DNA of 64,000 bases from Sphingobacterium chungjuense (GTDB lineage Bacteria > Bacteroidota > Bacteroidia > Sphingobacteriales > Sphingobacteriaceae): positions 930,001 to 994,000 of the forward strand of contig NZ_WLYS01000001.1 of the NCBI RefSeq assembly GCF_011316935.1. The letters are read 5' to 3'. Shown here in pieces: positions 1-9,722 of the stretch (the stretch's first letter is position 1; each line of letters begins with the position of its first letter). Position numbers and translations under genes: made by a program. Under the pieces are notes generated by a model. The model saw only the letters and a program-made list of their open reading frames with translations. It did no database searches and had not been told where the DNA came from.

Positions 1-2
1 GA

Positions 3-1277
3 TCGGTCGATAAAGTCCTGAAATCTATGAGTCCGGACGACGTGGTCGAAGAGGTAAAGAAATCTGGACTACGCGGACGTGGTGGAGCGGGGTTCCCGAC
101 TGGAATGAAATGGAGTTTTCTGGCGAAGCCAGAAGGTGTGCCACGCTATTTGGTGTGCAATGCCGATGAATCAGAACCGGGAACATTCAAGGACCGGTAT
201 CTCATGACACATATTCCGCACGCATTAATTGAAGGAATGATTGTATCCAGTTATGCATTGGGCGCACACACTTCTTTCATCTATGTGCGTGGTGAGATGA
301 TGCCACAAATTCGAATCCTCGAAAAAGCGATTGCGGAAGCAAAAGCAGCAGGGTATTTAGGCAAAAATATATTAGGATCGGGCTACGATCTTGAATTGTA
401 TGTACAACCTGGTGGCGGTGCATACATCTGTGGTGAAGAAACGGCTTTGCTGGAATCTTTGGAAGGAAAGCGTGGAAATCCACGTATCAAACCGCCTTTT
501 CCGGCTATTGCAGGACTTTACGGCTGTCCGACGGTAGTCAATAATGTCGAATCCATCGCAGCGACCGTGCCCATCATCAATGATGGTGGTGAAGAGTACG
601 CGAAGATCGGCATCGAGCGCAGCACAGGCACGAAACTGATCTCTGCAGGCGGAAACTTGGCAAAACCCGGTGTGTATGAAATAGAACTCGGGTTGCCCGT
701 AGAAGAGTTTATTTACTCCGATGAGTATTGTGGCGGTATTGCCAATGGCAAAAAACTGAAGGCTGTCGTAGCTGGAGGATCTTCTGTACCCATCTTACCA
801 GCTAATCTTATTACGAAAACAATCAAAGGCGACGCACGGCTGATGACCTACGAATCCTTGGCCGATGGCGGTTTTCAATCGGGTACGATGATGGGATCGG
901 GCGGATTCATCGCCTTTGATGAAGATCAATGCATCGTGCGAAATACCTGGAATTTTACCCGTTTTTACCGGCACGAGAGCTGCGGACAATGTTCGCCTTG
1001 CCGAGAAGGTACCGGTTGGATGGAGAAAGTGCTCTACAATATTGAGCATGGCCAAGGTACCATGAATGATATCGATCTCCTATGGGATATTCAGCGAAAA
1101 ATAGAAGGTAATACCATTTGCCCATTGGGTGATGCAGCGGCATGGCCTGTTGCGGCAGCGATAAGACATTTCAGAGATGAGTTTGAATGGCATATCAACC
1201 ATGGGCAGGAAGCACAGAGTAGAAATTATGGATTGGCACATTACGCGGATCCTTTGGAAGTCGTAACGGAATCATAG
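3..1277 (+). CDS. nuoF: NADH-quinone oxidoreductase subunit F (5' end outside window)
   Basis: NADH-binding flavoprotein of complex I: it oxidises NADH with FMN and passes electrons to the iron-sulfur chain in the peripheral arm. The reading frame is already open at base 3, upstream of the first ATG at 27, so the true start lies before the window. The glycine-rich nucleotide/FMN motif GRGGAGFPTGMKW follows soon after, and GGGAYICGEETALLES lies mid-protein. The N3 4Fe-4S cluster ligands are CGQCSPC (near base 980-1000) plus the later Cys in NTICPLGDAA. It is the first visible gene of a plus-strand nuo operon; nuoA-E would be expected upstream. Identification is secure. Confidence 0.97.
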   Translation, partial: SVDKVLKSMSPDDVVEEVKKSGLRGRGGAGFPTGMKWSFLAKPEGVPRYLVCNADESEPGTFKDRYLMTHIPHALIEGMIVSSYALGAHTSFIYVRGEMMPQIRILEKAIAEAKAAGYLGKNILGSGYDLELYVQPGGGAYICGEETALLESLEGKRGNPRIKPPFPAIAGLYGCPTVVNNVESIAATVPIINDGGEEYAKIGIERSTGTKLISAGGNLAKPGVYEIELGLPVEEFIYSDEYCGGIANGKKLKAVVAGGSSVPILPANLITKTIKGDARLMTYESLADGGFQSGTMMGSGGFIAFDEDQCIVRNTWNFTRFYRHESCGQCSPCREGTGWMEKVLYNIEHGQGTMNDIDLLWDIQRKIEGNTICPLGDAAAWPVAAAIRHFRDEFEWHINHGQEAQSRNYGLAHYADPLEVVTES

Positions 1278-1293
1278 AGCTAAGAAAACGGTG

Positions 1294-2310
1294 ATGGCGG
1301 AAGAAATACAAAAATTTCAAGTAAGTATAGATGGTATCTCGGTCGAAGTAGATGCCGGCACAACCATATTGAATGCGGCTCGTCAGATCGGTGGAGATAT
1401 TGTGCCGCCAGCGATGTGTTATTATTCGAAGTTGGAAGGTAGCGGTGGTAAATGCCGCACGTGCCTCGTTAAGGTTACCAAAGGATCTGAGAAAGATCCT
1501 CGTCCGATGCCAAAACTGGTTGCTTCGTGCCGCACCACAGTGATGGATGGCATGGAAGTGCAAAATATCACTTCTCCTGATGTGGTGGATGCGCGCAAGA
1601 GCGTCGTGGAAATGCTTTTGATAAACCATCCATTAGATTGTCCGGTTTGTGATCAGGCGGGAGAATGTAAACTGCAAGATCTGGGCTACGAGCATGGATC
1701 AGAGAATACGCGCTATGATTTTCCTCGTCGTACGTTTGAACGTATCGATATCGGCGACAAAATCCAGTTGCATATGAATCGTTGTATTCTATGCTATCGC
1801 TGCGTGTATGTGGCTAATCAATTGACGGATACCCGAGAACACGGTATTTTATATCGCGGCGATCATGCTGAAATATCCACCTATATTGAGAATGCCTTAG
1901 ACAACGATTATATCGGGAATGTGATAGATGTGTGTCCGGTAGGCGCATTAACCGACAAAACATTTCGCTTTAAAAATAGAGTTTGGTTCACGAAGCCGGT
2001 CAATGCGCATCGCGATTGCCCGTCTTGCTCGGGTAAAGTGACCTTATGGTACAAAGGAGCAGATGTATTGCGTGTCACGGCACGCAAGGATGAATACGAT
2101 GAGGTGGAGGAATTTATCTGTAACACCTGTCGGTTCGACAAGAAGGAAACGTCCGATTGGACTTTGGAGGATCCGACTAAAATAAGCCAAGAGTCGGTGA
2201 TCGCATCCAACCATTATACGCAATTCCAACCACCAGCGGTGATTGCAGAAAATACTCCATTGAAAGAAGCCAATTGGGAACAGTTGGCAAGAACAGAAAA
2301 ATTGAAATAA
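1294..2310 (+). CDS. nuoG: NADH-quinone oxidoreductase subunit G, short form
   Basis: Iron-sulfur subunit of the complex I peripheral arm. It has an N-terminal 2Fe-2S ferredoxin domain (Cys in AMCYYS, GGKCRTC and VASCRT), the histidine-containing 4Fe-4S segment (LDCPVCDQAGECKLQDLGYEHG region), a further 4Fe-4S domain (RCILCYRC, DVCPVGAL) and a last CPSC...CNTC cysteine group. At about 338 residues it lacks the large molybdopterin-oxidoreductase-like C-terminal domain of the E. coli protein (about 900 aa). It ends at a normal stop with nuoH following after 13 nt, so this looks like the natural short form of Bacteroidota and not a truncation. The start is taken as ATG 1294; a GTG lies directly before it at 1291. 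Confidence 0.93.
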   Translation: MAEEIQKFQVSIDGISVEVDAGTTILNAARQIGGDIVPPAMCYYSKLEGSGGKCRTCLVKVTKGSEKDPRPMPKLVASCRTTVMDGMEVQNITSPDVVDARKSVVEMLLINHPLDCPVCDQAGECKLQDLGYEHGSENTRYDFPRRTFERIDIGDKIQLHMNRCILCYRCVYVANQLTDTREHGILYRGDHAEISTYIENALDNDYIGNVIDVCPVGALTDKTFRFKNRVWFTKPVNAHRDCPSCSGKVTLWYKGADVLRVTARKDEYDEVEEFICNTCRFDKKETSDWTLEDPTKISQESVIASNHYTQFQPPAVIAENTPLKEANWEQLARTEKLK

Positions 2311-2323
2311 ACCACTAGAAGCT

Positions 2324-3361
2324 ATGGAAACGGCATTTCTACTCGAAAAATTGATATTAGTGGTCGTCGTATTCACGATCACTTTAGTGATCGCGATGTA
2401 TTCTACGTTGGCGGAGCGCAAGATTGCGGGTTTTATGCAAGACAGACACGGGCCAGATCGTGCGGGTGCTTTTGGTATATTGCAACCGCTGTGCGATGGT
2501 AGTAAGTTTTTTTTCAAAGAAGAAATCATACCGGCTGGCGCACACAAGGGCCTGTTTATTATGGGGCCAGTCATTGCTATTATCACGGCGTGTATTAGCT
2601 CAGCTGTGATCCCTTGGGGACAAACTTTGACCTTTGGCGATACGACGATCAGCTTACAAGTTGCGGAAGTGAATATCGGCGTATTGTACATTTTTGGCGT
2701 CATTGCGTTAGGTGTGTATGGCATTATGCTCGGTGGCTGGGCATCTAACAATAAATTTTCGTTGATGGGTGCCATTCGCGCAGCGTCACAAAGTATTAGC
2801 TACGAAATTGGTTTAGGCTTGTCGCTGATCGCTTTGCTCATGGTAACAGGCACGCTTTCGATCGGCGAGATCGTAGCGCAACAATCGGGATTTGTCAATT
2901 GGAATATCTGGTCGCAACCGCTCGGTTTTATCATCTTTGTCACCTGCGCCTTTGCAGAATGTAACCGAGTGCCTTTCGATTTACCCGAGTGTGAAACCGA
3001 GTTAGTCGGTGGTTATCATACGGAATATTCTTCCATGAAACTGGGCTTGTACATGTTTTCGGAATACATCAATATGTTTGTGTCGTCGGCATTGATGGCA
3101 GCCTTATATTTTGGTGGGTACAACTTCCCTTTTATGCACGATTTGGGTCTATCGGCCAATTGGATTACGATCATCGGTGTATTGGTGTTTTTCGCCAAAA
3201 TATTTGCCTTTATCTTCTTCTTCATGTGGATCAGATGGACGTTGCCACGTTTTCGGTACGATCAGCTTATGCGCCTAGGATGGAAGAAGTTGATACCATT
3301 GGCTATCGCCAATATCGTATTGACAGGTGTGATCATATTGATCAAGGATACATTTTTTTAG
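2324..3361 (+). CDS. nuoH: NADH-quinone oxidoreductase subunit H
   Basis: Membrane subunit at the junction of the peripheral and membrane arms of complex I; it forms much of the quinone chamber. The 345 residues match the family size, with about eight hydrophobic segments. Typical signatures are AERKIAGFMQDRHGP near residues 30-45, the acidic loop FDLPECETELVGGYHTEYSS around residues 220-240, and a C-terminal MWIRWTLPRFRYDQLM segment. It sits 13 nt after nuoG and 10 nt before nuoI, in the usual gene order. Confidence 0.97.
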   Translation: METAFLLEKLILVVVVFTITLVIAMYSTLAERKIAGFMQDRHGPDRAGAFGILQPLCDGSKFFFKEEIIPAGAHKGLFIMGPVIAIITACISSAVIPWGQTLTFGDTTISLQVAEVNIGVLYIFGVIALGVYGIMLGGWASNNKFSLMGAIRAASQSISYEIGLGLSLIALLMVTGTLSIGEIVAQQSGFVNWNIWSQPLGFIIFVTCAFAECNRVPFDLPECETELVGGYHTEYSSMKLGLYMFSEYINMFVSSALMAALYFGGYNFPFMHDLGLSANWITIIGVLVFFAKIFAFIFFFMWIRWTLPRFRYDQLMRLGWKKLIPLAIANIVLTGVIILIKDTFF

Positions 3362-3371
3362 AGAGATTCAT

Positions 3372-3887
3372 ATGCAATCGTTATCGAATAGAAAAAAAGT
3401 ACTGGAACAAAAACCGATGAATTTCTGGGAGCGCATTTACCTGCCTGCCATATTCAAGGGCTTGTCCATTACTTTAAAGCATTTTTTCAAGAAAATCCCA
3501 ACTGTGAAATATCCGGAAGAGGTACGACCTTATTCGAAGAATTTCCGCGGACAACATTCTTTGAAGCGTGATGAGGAAGGTAGAGAGCGCTGTACTGCTT
3601 GTGGATTATGTGCCTTATCCTGTCCGGCAGAAGCTATCACCATGACATCTGCCGAGCGCGCTAAAGGCGAAGAACACTTATACCGCGAGGAGAAATATGC
3701 ATCGGTGTATGAGATCAATATGCTACGCTGTATCTTTTGTGGTTTGTGTGAAGAAGCTTGTCCTAAAGAGGCGATCTACCTAGACGGATCACATGTGACG
3801 GCTGATTACCTGCGGAAGGATTTTATCTATGGAAAAGATAAGTTGGTGGAGCCCAGATTCGACATTACTAAACTTGCTAAAGATTAA
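3372..3887 (+). CDS. nuoI: NADH-quinone oxidoreductase subunit I
   Basis: Ferredoxin-like subunit carrying clusters N6a and N6b, which hand electrons from NuoG/NuoB towards quinone. Two complete 4Fe-4S motifs are visible, CTACGLCALSCP and CIFCGLCEEACP, about 40 residues apart. The length is 171 residues. The start at 3372 is preferred because it sits 10 nt after nuoH; an internal ATG at 3417 (MNFWERIYLPA) would still keep both clusters. Part of the nuo operon. Confidence 0.96.
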   Translation: MQSLSNRKKVLEQKPMNFWERIYLPAIFKGLSITLKHFFKKIPTVKYPEEVRPYSKNFRGQHSLKRDEEGRERCTACGLCALSCPAEAITMTSAERAKGEEHLYREEKYASVYEINMLRCIFCGLCEEACPKEAIYLDGSHVTADYLRKDFIYGKDKLVEPRFDITKLAKD

Positions 3888-3899
3888 ATATATAAGCCG

Positions 3900-4409
3900 A
3901 TGTCCTTTTTTTATCTCGTCGCTTTTCTATCGGTGATTTTTTCACTGATGACCATTTTTACGAAGAATCCCGTACATAGTGTTTTGTACTTAGTGATCAC
4001 GTTTTTTACGTTCACGGTGCACTACATCATGCTGAATGCGCAGTTTTTGGCCGTGGTGAATTTTATTGTATACATGGGCGCAATCATGGTATTATTTCTA
4101 TTCGTATTGATGTTGCTTAATCTCAACAAGGATACCGAACCGATGAAATCTCCTTTGGTAAAGGTGATGGGCGCGATCGCAGGGATGTGCTTATTAGCGA
4201 CGTTTCTTGGTGCTTTTCGAGCGTTGGAACAAAGTGATGTACTCATTAAACCGCATGAAAATATTGGATTAGTGGAGAACTTAGGAAAAGTGCTCTTCGG
4301 AGAATTTCTACTGCCTTTTGAATTGTCTTCCATTCTGTTGCTCACGGCAATGGTCGGAGCAGTGCTATTGGCCAAACATGAGAAAGGAGTGAAGAAGCAA
4401 CATGGATAA
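3900..4409 (+). CDS. nuoJ: NADH-quinone oxidoreductase subunit J
   Basis: Small antiporter-associated membrane subunit of complex I. The 169 residues are predicted to form about five transmembrane helices. The conserved segment FIVYMGAIMVLFLFVLMLLN corresponds to the NuoJ helix that contains the pi-bulge in solved structures. The gene overlaps the start of nuoK by 8 nt, which implies translational coupling, as is common for nuoJ-nuoK. Confidence 0.95.
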   Translation: MSFFYLVAFLSVIFSLMTIFTKNPVHSVLYLVITFFTFTVHYIMLNAQFLAVVNFIVYMGAIMVLFLFVLMLLNLNKDTEPMKSPLVKVMGAIAGMCLLATFLGAFRALEQSDVLIKPHENIGLVENLGKVLFGEFLLPFELSSILLLTAMVGAVLLAKHEKGVKKQHG

Positions 4410-4731
4410 TTTCATAACTAATCTCCAAGGCGTGCCCTTGCAGCATTATTTGATCTTCTGTAGTACCATTTTTGCCATTGGCGTGGTGGGCGTGTTGATC
4501 AGAAGGAATGTCATTATTATCATGATGTCGATTGAATTGATGCTCAATTCGGTGAATCTATTACTAGCCGCCTTCTCTGCGCATCATGGAGATCCTGCAG
4601 GTCAGGTATTCGTCTTTTTCATCATGGCATTGGCGGCAGCCGAAGTAGCTGTAGGCCTCGCGATCGTGATTATGGTATATCGCAACACGAAATCGCTCGA
4701 TATAGACTCCTTAACCAAGCTGCGCTTGTAA
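4402..4731 (+). CDS. nuoK: NADH-quinone oxidoreductase subunit K
   Basis: Three-helix membrane subunit of the complex I proton-pumping arm, 109 residues. The two conserved buried glutamates of the family are present, in IMMSIELMLNSVNLLL and in ALAAAEVAVGLAI. It overlaps the end of nuoJ by 8 nt. A 69-nt AT-rich gap without an obvious terminator separates it from nuoL, so the operon probably continues. Confidence 0.96.
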   Translation: MDNFITNLQGVPLQHYLIFCSTIFAIGVVGVLIRRNVIIIMMSIELMLNSVNLLLAAFSAHHGDPAGQVFVFFIMALAAAEVAVGLAIVIMVYRNTKSLDIDSLTKLRL

Positions 4732-4800
4732 TAGAGCCGCATATATATAGAACTTTGCTAACTCAAGAATATAAACTTGCATAGAAAAAATTAACCACGT

Positions 4801-6732
4801 ATGAACGAATTGATCTGGATAGTGCCCTTGCTGCCTTTGTTGGGCTTCGTATTCATCGGGACTTTACGAAATTACCTGCCGCACTGGCTTGTAAGCTTGG
4901 TCGGCTGTGGCACGGTACTCGCGGCATTTATTGCTAGTGTGTCGCTGTTTGTTGAAGTGTATCAAGCTCGCATGGTGGGTGGCACAGGGGCAATTACGCA
5001 GGAGTTATTTACATGGATTTCTGTATCAGACTTTCAGGTTTCTTTTCGCTTTTTGGTAGATCCATTAAGTGCCATCATGCTCTTAATCGTTACAGGGATT
5101 GGTTTTCTAATTCATCTGTACTCAACGTCGTACATGCATAAAGATCCAGGATTTGCTAAGTTCTTCAGCTATTTGAACTTGTTTATCTTTTTTATGCTGT
5201 TACTGGTACTAGGTTCCAATTATTTGGTGATGTTTATTGGCTGGGAAGGCGTTGGTTTGTGTTCCTACCTACTGATTGGCTTCTGGTACAAAAACACCAA
5301 CTATGCAAAAGCGGCTAAAAAAGCCTTTGTGATGAATCGGATTGGCGATTTAGGTTTTCTAATTGCCTTGTTCTTTATGATTGCACACTTTGGTACGTTA
5401 GAGTTTGCTGGCGTGCTAGGGCAAGCCAAATTGATGGTTTCTGGCGACGCGACTTTGTTGATCATCACCTTATTACTATTCGTAGCCGCAACTGGTAAAT
5501 CGGCACAAATTCCACTTTTTACGTGGTTGCCTGATGCGATGGCAGGACCAACGCCTGTTTCAGCGTTGATCCACGCGGCCACGATGGTTACCGCAGGTAT
5601 TTACATGATTGCGCGGTCAAATATCATGTTTACTTTATCGCCCGTTACGATGCAAGTGATTGCCATCATTGGTGTGGCGACTGCTGTAGTGGCAGCATTC
5701 ATTGCATTGACGCAAAATGATATTAAAAAGGTACTGGCCTATTCGACCGTATCACAATTGGGATATATGTTTCTAGGTTTAGGTGTCGGTGCTTTTACGG
5801 GTGCATTTTTCCATGTACTGACACATGCGTTTTTCAAAGCCCTGTTATTTCTCGGAGCAGGTTCTGTGATTCATGCGATGAGCGATGAGCAAGATATGCG
5901 AAATATGGGTGGCTTGCGGAAAGCGCTGCCTATCACCTTTGCGACGATGCTGATCGGTACGATTGCCATCGCGGGTATTCCTCCTTTTGCGGGATTCTTC
6001 TCCAAAGATGAGATTTTAGCGTACGCTTTTGTCGAGAACCCGATCTTTTGGATACTTGGTTTAGGAGCAGCGCTCATGACGGCCTTCTATATGTTTAGAT
6101 TGCTTTTTATGACTTTTTCAGGAACTTTCCGTGGAACAGAATCCCAAAAAAGCCATTTGCATGAATCGCCTTGGCCGATGACGACTGCGCTGATCGTTCT
6201 GGCGATACTATCCGTGGTAGGTGGCGCGCTGAACGTGCCAGAAGCATTGCATGGCCATCATTGGCTAGCCAACTTTTTGAGCCCTGTTTTTGCGGATTCG
6301 GCGGCTGTGTCGGTGCCATTGAGTTTAGATCATACTACCGAATATCTGCTGATGGCTGCGTCGACCATAGCAGCATTGGCAATGGCCGCTGTGGCATATA
6401 CGCGCTATGTCAAATCTACAGTGGGAAGGTCCGAAAAATCAGTAAACGATCGTGGCATTTTGTACCGTCTGTCCTACCACAAGCTGTACCTCGATGAAGC
6501 CTATGAGCTTTTGATTACAAAACCATTGAACAGCTTGGCTGGAGCCTTCAAGAAAGCTGATGTAAAGTTTGTCGATGGATTAGTAAATGGAGTGGGCAGG
6601 GTGTTTGTAACTGCTGGAAATGGCTTCCGACATCTGCAAACTGGGCACGTTAGTTTTTATATATTTATGATGGTATTGGGCGTAGCAGGCATTATGTTGT
6701 ATGGCCTTATTGCACAATTAATAGAAAGATAA
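4801..6732 (+). CDS. nuoL: NADH-quinone oxidoreductase subunit L
   Basis: Large antiporter-like membrane subunit of complex I, at the distal end of the membrane arm, 643 residues. Recognisable features are the N-terminal Nqo12-type region, the GWEGVGLCSYLLIGFWY motif near residue 148, the lysine-bearing half-channel TGKSAQIPLFTWLPDAMAGPTPVSALIHAATMV stretch near residues 235-265 (shown here only as a location guide), and AYSTVSQLGYM. The hydrophilic C-terminal part includes the long lateral helix typical of NuoL. Length and order (L then M then N) fit the standard operon. Confidence 0.97.
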   Translation: MNELIWIVPLLPLLGFVFIGTLRNYLPHWLVSLVGCGTVLAAFIASVSLFVEVYQARMVGGTGAITQELFTWISVSDFQVSFRFLVDPLSAIMLLIVTGIGFLIHLYSTSYMHKDPGFAKFFSYLNLFIFFMLLLVLGSNYLVMFIGWEGVGLCSYLLIGFWYKNTNYAKAAKKAFVMNRIGDLGFLIALFFMIAHFGTLEFAGVLGQAKLMVSGDATLLIITLLLFVAATGKSAQIPLFTWLPDAMAGPTPVSALIHAATMVTAGIYMIARSNIMFTLSPVTMQVIAIIGVATAVVAAFIALTQNDIKKVLAYSTVSQLGYMFLGLGVGAFTGAFFHVLTHAFFKALLFLGAGSVIHAMSDEQDMRNMGGLRKALPITFATMLIGTIAIAGIPPFAGFFSKDEILAYAFVENPIFWILGLGAALMTAFYMFRLLFMTFSGTFRGTESQKSHLHESPWPMTTALIVLAILSVVGGALNVPEALHGHHWLANFLSPVFADSAAVSVPLSLDHTTEYLLMAASTIAALAMAAVAYTRYVKSTVGRSEKSVNDRGILYRLSYHKLYLDEAYELLITKPLNSLAGAFKKADVKFVDGLVNGVGRVFVTAGNGFRHLQTGHVSFYIFMMVLGVAGIMLYGLIAQLIER

Positions 6733-6743
6733 CCAAAGAATTC

Positions 6744-8204
6744 ATGGACAACCTTTTTTCGCTGCTGCTGCTTCCTTTAATTTCTGCTATCGTTCTGGTC
6801 TTCGTGCGTTCGGATCGTGCTAAATGGGTGGCTTTGCTCTTATCCTTAATCAACTTAGGACTTACTGTACCGTTTCTACTGCGTTTTGATCCACAAGCTG
6901 GAATACAGTTCGAGCAAATGTGGGTATGGATCGAGCGCTTGAATATCAACTTTCATGTTGGTCTGGATGGCATTAGCTTACCGTTGGTTTTGTTGACGAA
7001 CGGACTGATTCCACTTATCATTGCTACGACCGATCGTACACGCTTCAAAGGGAATTTTTATTCGCTTGTGCTTTTTATGCAGGTTGGACTTTTGCTGGTT
7101 TTCACAGCACTAGATGCATTTTCCTTTTATGTAGGCTGGGAAATTGCTTTGATTCCCATTTACTTTATCTGTGCTTTGTGGGGTACGGGTGATCGCATTG
7201 CCACCAATCTCAAGTTCTTTATTTATACGTTTGCCGGAAGTATTTTGATGCTGATTGGTATACTTTATCTCTACCAGCAGACGCCGGCTGGCAGTTTTGA
7301 ATGGACAGCCTTTACTGGTTTAAATCTTCCCGAGAATACGCAACATTGGGTTTTCTGGGCATTCTTTCTCGCCTTCGCGATCAAGATCCCAATTATTCCA
7401 TTTCATACTTGGCAACCCAACACCTATGTACAAGCGCCTGCCGCCGGTACGATGTTGTTGTCTGGTATCATGCTAAAAATGGGAGTCTTTGGCCTATTAC
7501 GTTGGTTATTACCGATCGCGCCTTTAGGCGTAGCGGAATATGGTACGCTTGTGATGATATTATGCGTGGTTGGAATTGTCTATGCGTCGCTTATTGCTTT
7601 TCGGCAAGATGATGCAAAACGCCTTATTGCTTACTCATCTATTGCGCACGTTGGCTTAATATCTGGTGGCGTGTTTTCCTTAACCGTATATGGTTTGCAG
7701 GGCGCCTTGATTCAGATGGTGAATCACGGGATCTCCGTAGTCGGTCTGTTCTTTGTGATTGATCTGATCGAACGCCGCACCGGCAGCAGAAGTTTATCGG
7801 AGCTCGGTGGATTGGCATCGCGTACGCCTAAATTGGCTATTGCGTTTTTAATTCTGGTGATGGGCGCGGTAGGCTTGCCATTAACGAACGGTTTTATTGG
7901 GGAGTTTCTTTTATTAAAAGGCTTATTTGGTACGGCGGGTTATGGTTTATGGTATGCCGTTTTCGGTGGACTCACCCTGATCTTGGGCGCGGTCTACATG
8001 CTTCGACTCTATCAGAAAACCATGCTGGGCGATTTGCCCGAGCAATGGAACTCTGTTTCCGATATCAAAAGCACGGATGTAGTAATATTGGGAATTTTGG
8101 TCATATTAGTCGTCATTATCGGCGTATTGCCCAATTTCCTGCTAGAGCTATCCGAGCCAGCAATAAACAACTTATTACAGCAAATTTCATTTACAACAGC
8201 ATAG
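6744..8204 (+). CDS. nuoM: NADH-quinone oxidoreductase subunit M
   Basis: Second antiporter-like proton-pumping subunit of complex I, 486 residues with about 14 hydrophobic segments. Conserved marks include VGWEIALIPIYFICALWG near residue 132 with the essential glutamate, the channel segment AIKIPIIPFHTWQPNTYVQAP, and RLIAYSSIAHVGLISGG. It begins 11 nt after nuoL and ends 19 nt before nuoN. Confidence 0.97.
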   Translation: MDNLFSLLLLPLISAIVLVFVRSDRAKWVALLLSLINLGLTVPFLLRFDPQAGIQFEQMWVWIERLNINFHVGLDGISLPLVLLTNGLIPLIIATTDRTRFKGNFYSLVLFMQVGLLLVFTALDAFSFYVGWEIALIPIYFICALWGTGDRIATNLKFFIYTFAGSILMLIGILYLYQQTPAGSFEWTAFTGLNLPENTQHWVFWAFFLAFAIKIPIIPFHTWQPNTYVQAPAAGTMLLSGIMLKMGVFGLLRWLLPIAPLGVAEYGTLVMILCVVGIVYASLIAFRQDDAKRLIAYSSIAHVGLISGGVFSLTVYGLQGALIQMVNHGISVVGLFFVIDLIERRTGSRSLSELGGLASRTPKLAIAFLILVMGAVGLPLTNGFIGEFLLLKGLFGTAGYGLWYAVFGGLTLILGAVYMLRLYQKTMLGDLPEQWNSVSDIKSTDVVILGILVILVVIIGVLPNFLLELSEPAINNLLQQISFTTA

Positions 8205-8223
8205 CTTAATACCAACAAACATT

Positions 8224-9618
8224 ATGGGTGCAATTATCACGCTTTCATTATTGGCAATACTGCTTTTGTACTTAGGGCTCTTTAAGGCCAAAAGTGCGCT
8301 GCTGCCGGTCACCTTAGCGGGCTTAGCATTAGCCATCGGTTTCGAGTGGTATGGCTGGAATCAAATGGCTGCGCCACAATACAGCGGTATGGTGTTGTTT
8401 GACCACTATTCGATTGCATTTTCGATCTTATGCATCTTTATCGCTGGCCTCGTGTTATCGCTTTCCAAAGCTTATTTCAAGGCGATCAGCGAAAATGTAG
8501 CAGAATATTATGCCCTGATCTTATTTTCGTTAGTGGGCGCTTTACTGGTGTGTGCTTATCACAACTTTGCCATACTATTTATTGGTATAGAGGTAATGTC
8601 TGTCGCTTTATACATCTTGGTAGGCATTCGTAAGAAAGACCGCGCTTCCAATGAAGCGGCCTTAAAGTATTTCTTGATGGGCGCATTCTCTACCGGATTT
8701 CTGCTGTTTGGAATTACGTTGATGTACGGAGCTACAGGATCTTTCGATTTGAGCGAACTGCAACAGTACGTGCGCAGCACACCAGATTATCAGATTTCGC
8801 CGTTGTTTTTCGGAGGAATACTGTTGATTTTGGTGGGCTTATGTTTCAAAGTCGGCGCAGCACCATTTCACTTCTGGACTCCAGATGTATACGATGGATC
8901 ACCAATTTTGATTACTGCTTACATGAGTACAGTGGTGAAAGTGGCTTCTTTTGCCGGTTTCCTGCGGTTGTTTTCTATGGTGATGATACCTTTAGACGGT
9001 TTCTGGGAACCACTATTACTGACCATCGCGATCATTACGCTATTTGTGGGTAATATCTCCGCCTTGGTACAATCTAGCTTCAAGCGTATGCTCGCTTATT
9101 CTAGTATCGCACATGCTGGCTATATGTTATTTGCTATTCTTTCGATCGGAAGTCTTTCGCCATCGGCGATCCTCACCTATGGATTGGCTTATTCACTCGC
9201 TTCCGTTGTGGCATTTGCAGCACTCATATTGGTGAAAAGACAGATTGGTACTGATCAGTTCGAATCATTTAATGGATTGGCCAAGCAAAACCCATTCCTG
9301 GCGTTTGTCGTTACTGTAGCTATGCTGTCCTTAGCAGGTATCCCATTGACCGCAGGTTTCATCGGAAAGTTCATGATGTTTGGCCGGGTGATGGAGAGTT
9401 ACCATACCTTGTTATTAGTGCTAGCGGCAATCAATGCGGTCATAGGTGTGTGCTACTACTTACGCGTTGTGGTACATCTATATTTCAAATCCGCCAGCGA
9501 GGAAGTGGAAACATCGGCCATCAAAGTACCTTTGAATTTTCAAATCATATTTGCCATTTCGATTCTGTTGACTTTGGCGGTGGGTGTCTACCCAGAATGG
9601 CTGATCAATTTGTTGTAA
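8224..9618 (+). CDS. nuoN: NADH-quinone oxidoreductase subunit N
   Basis: Third antiporter-like subunit of complex I and last gene of the nuo operon, 464 residues. Family motifs are IEVMSVALYILVGIRKKDR near residue 122, FKVGAAPFHFWTPDVYDGSP near residue 217, and RMLAYSSIAHAGYMLFAI. No clear terminator hairpin was found in the 104 nt between it and the next gene, so some read-through is possible. Confidence 0.97.
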   Translation: MGAIITLSLLAILLLYLGLFKAKSALLPVTLAGLALAIGFEWYGWNQMAAPQYSGMVLFDHYSIAFSILCIFIAGLVLSLSKAYFKAISENVAEYYALILFSLVGALLVCAYHNFAILFIGIEVMSVALYILVGIRKKDRASNEAALKYFLMGAFSTGFLLFGITLMYGATGSFDLSELQQYVRSTPDYQISPLFFGGILLILVGLCFKVGAAPFHFWTPDVYDGSPILITAYMSTVVKVASFAGFLRLFSMVMIPLDGFWEPLLLTIAIITLFVGNISALVQSSFKRMLAYSSIAHAGYMLFAILSIGSLSPSAILTYGLAYSLASVVAFAALILVKRQIGTDQFESFNGLAKQNPFLAFVVTVAMLSLAGIPLTAGFIGKFMMFGRVMESYHTLLLVLAAINAVIGVCYYLRVVVHLYFKSASEEVETSAIKVPLNFQIIFAISILLTLAVGVYPEWLINLL

Positions 9619-9722
9619 ATATGGATTCTAACCGAACGTTAACAAAGAAATAAGTTTTTCCTCTATAAGCGATTAACTCTGCGAACAAATTGTATCTTTA
9701 TCAGAGTGAGCATAGATGAAAC

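Noticed and set aside
2044..2775. 243-codon open frame on the minus strand across nuoG/nuoH
   Set aside because: Antisense to well-defined nuo genes, low-complexity translation, no recognisable family or start context.
9693..9700. TATCTTTA as a promoter for the DUF5686 gene
   Set aside because: Lacks the final G of the -7 consensus and has no TTTG at -33.
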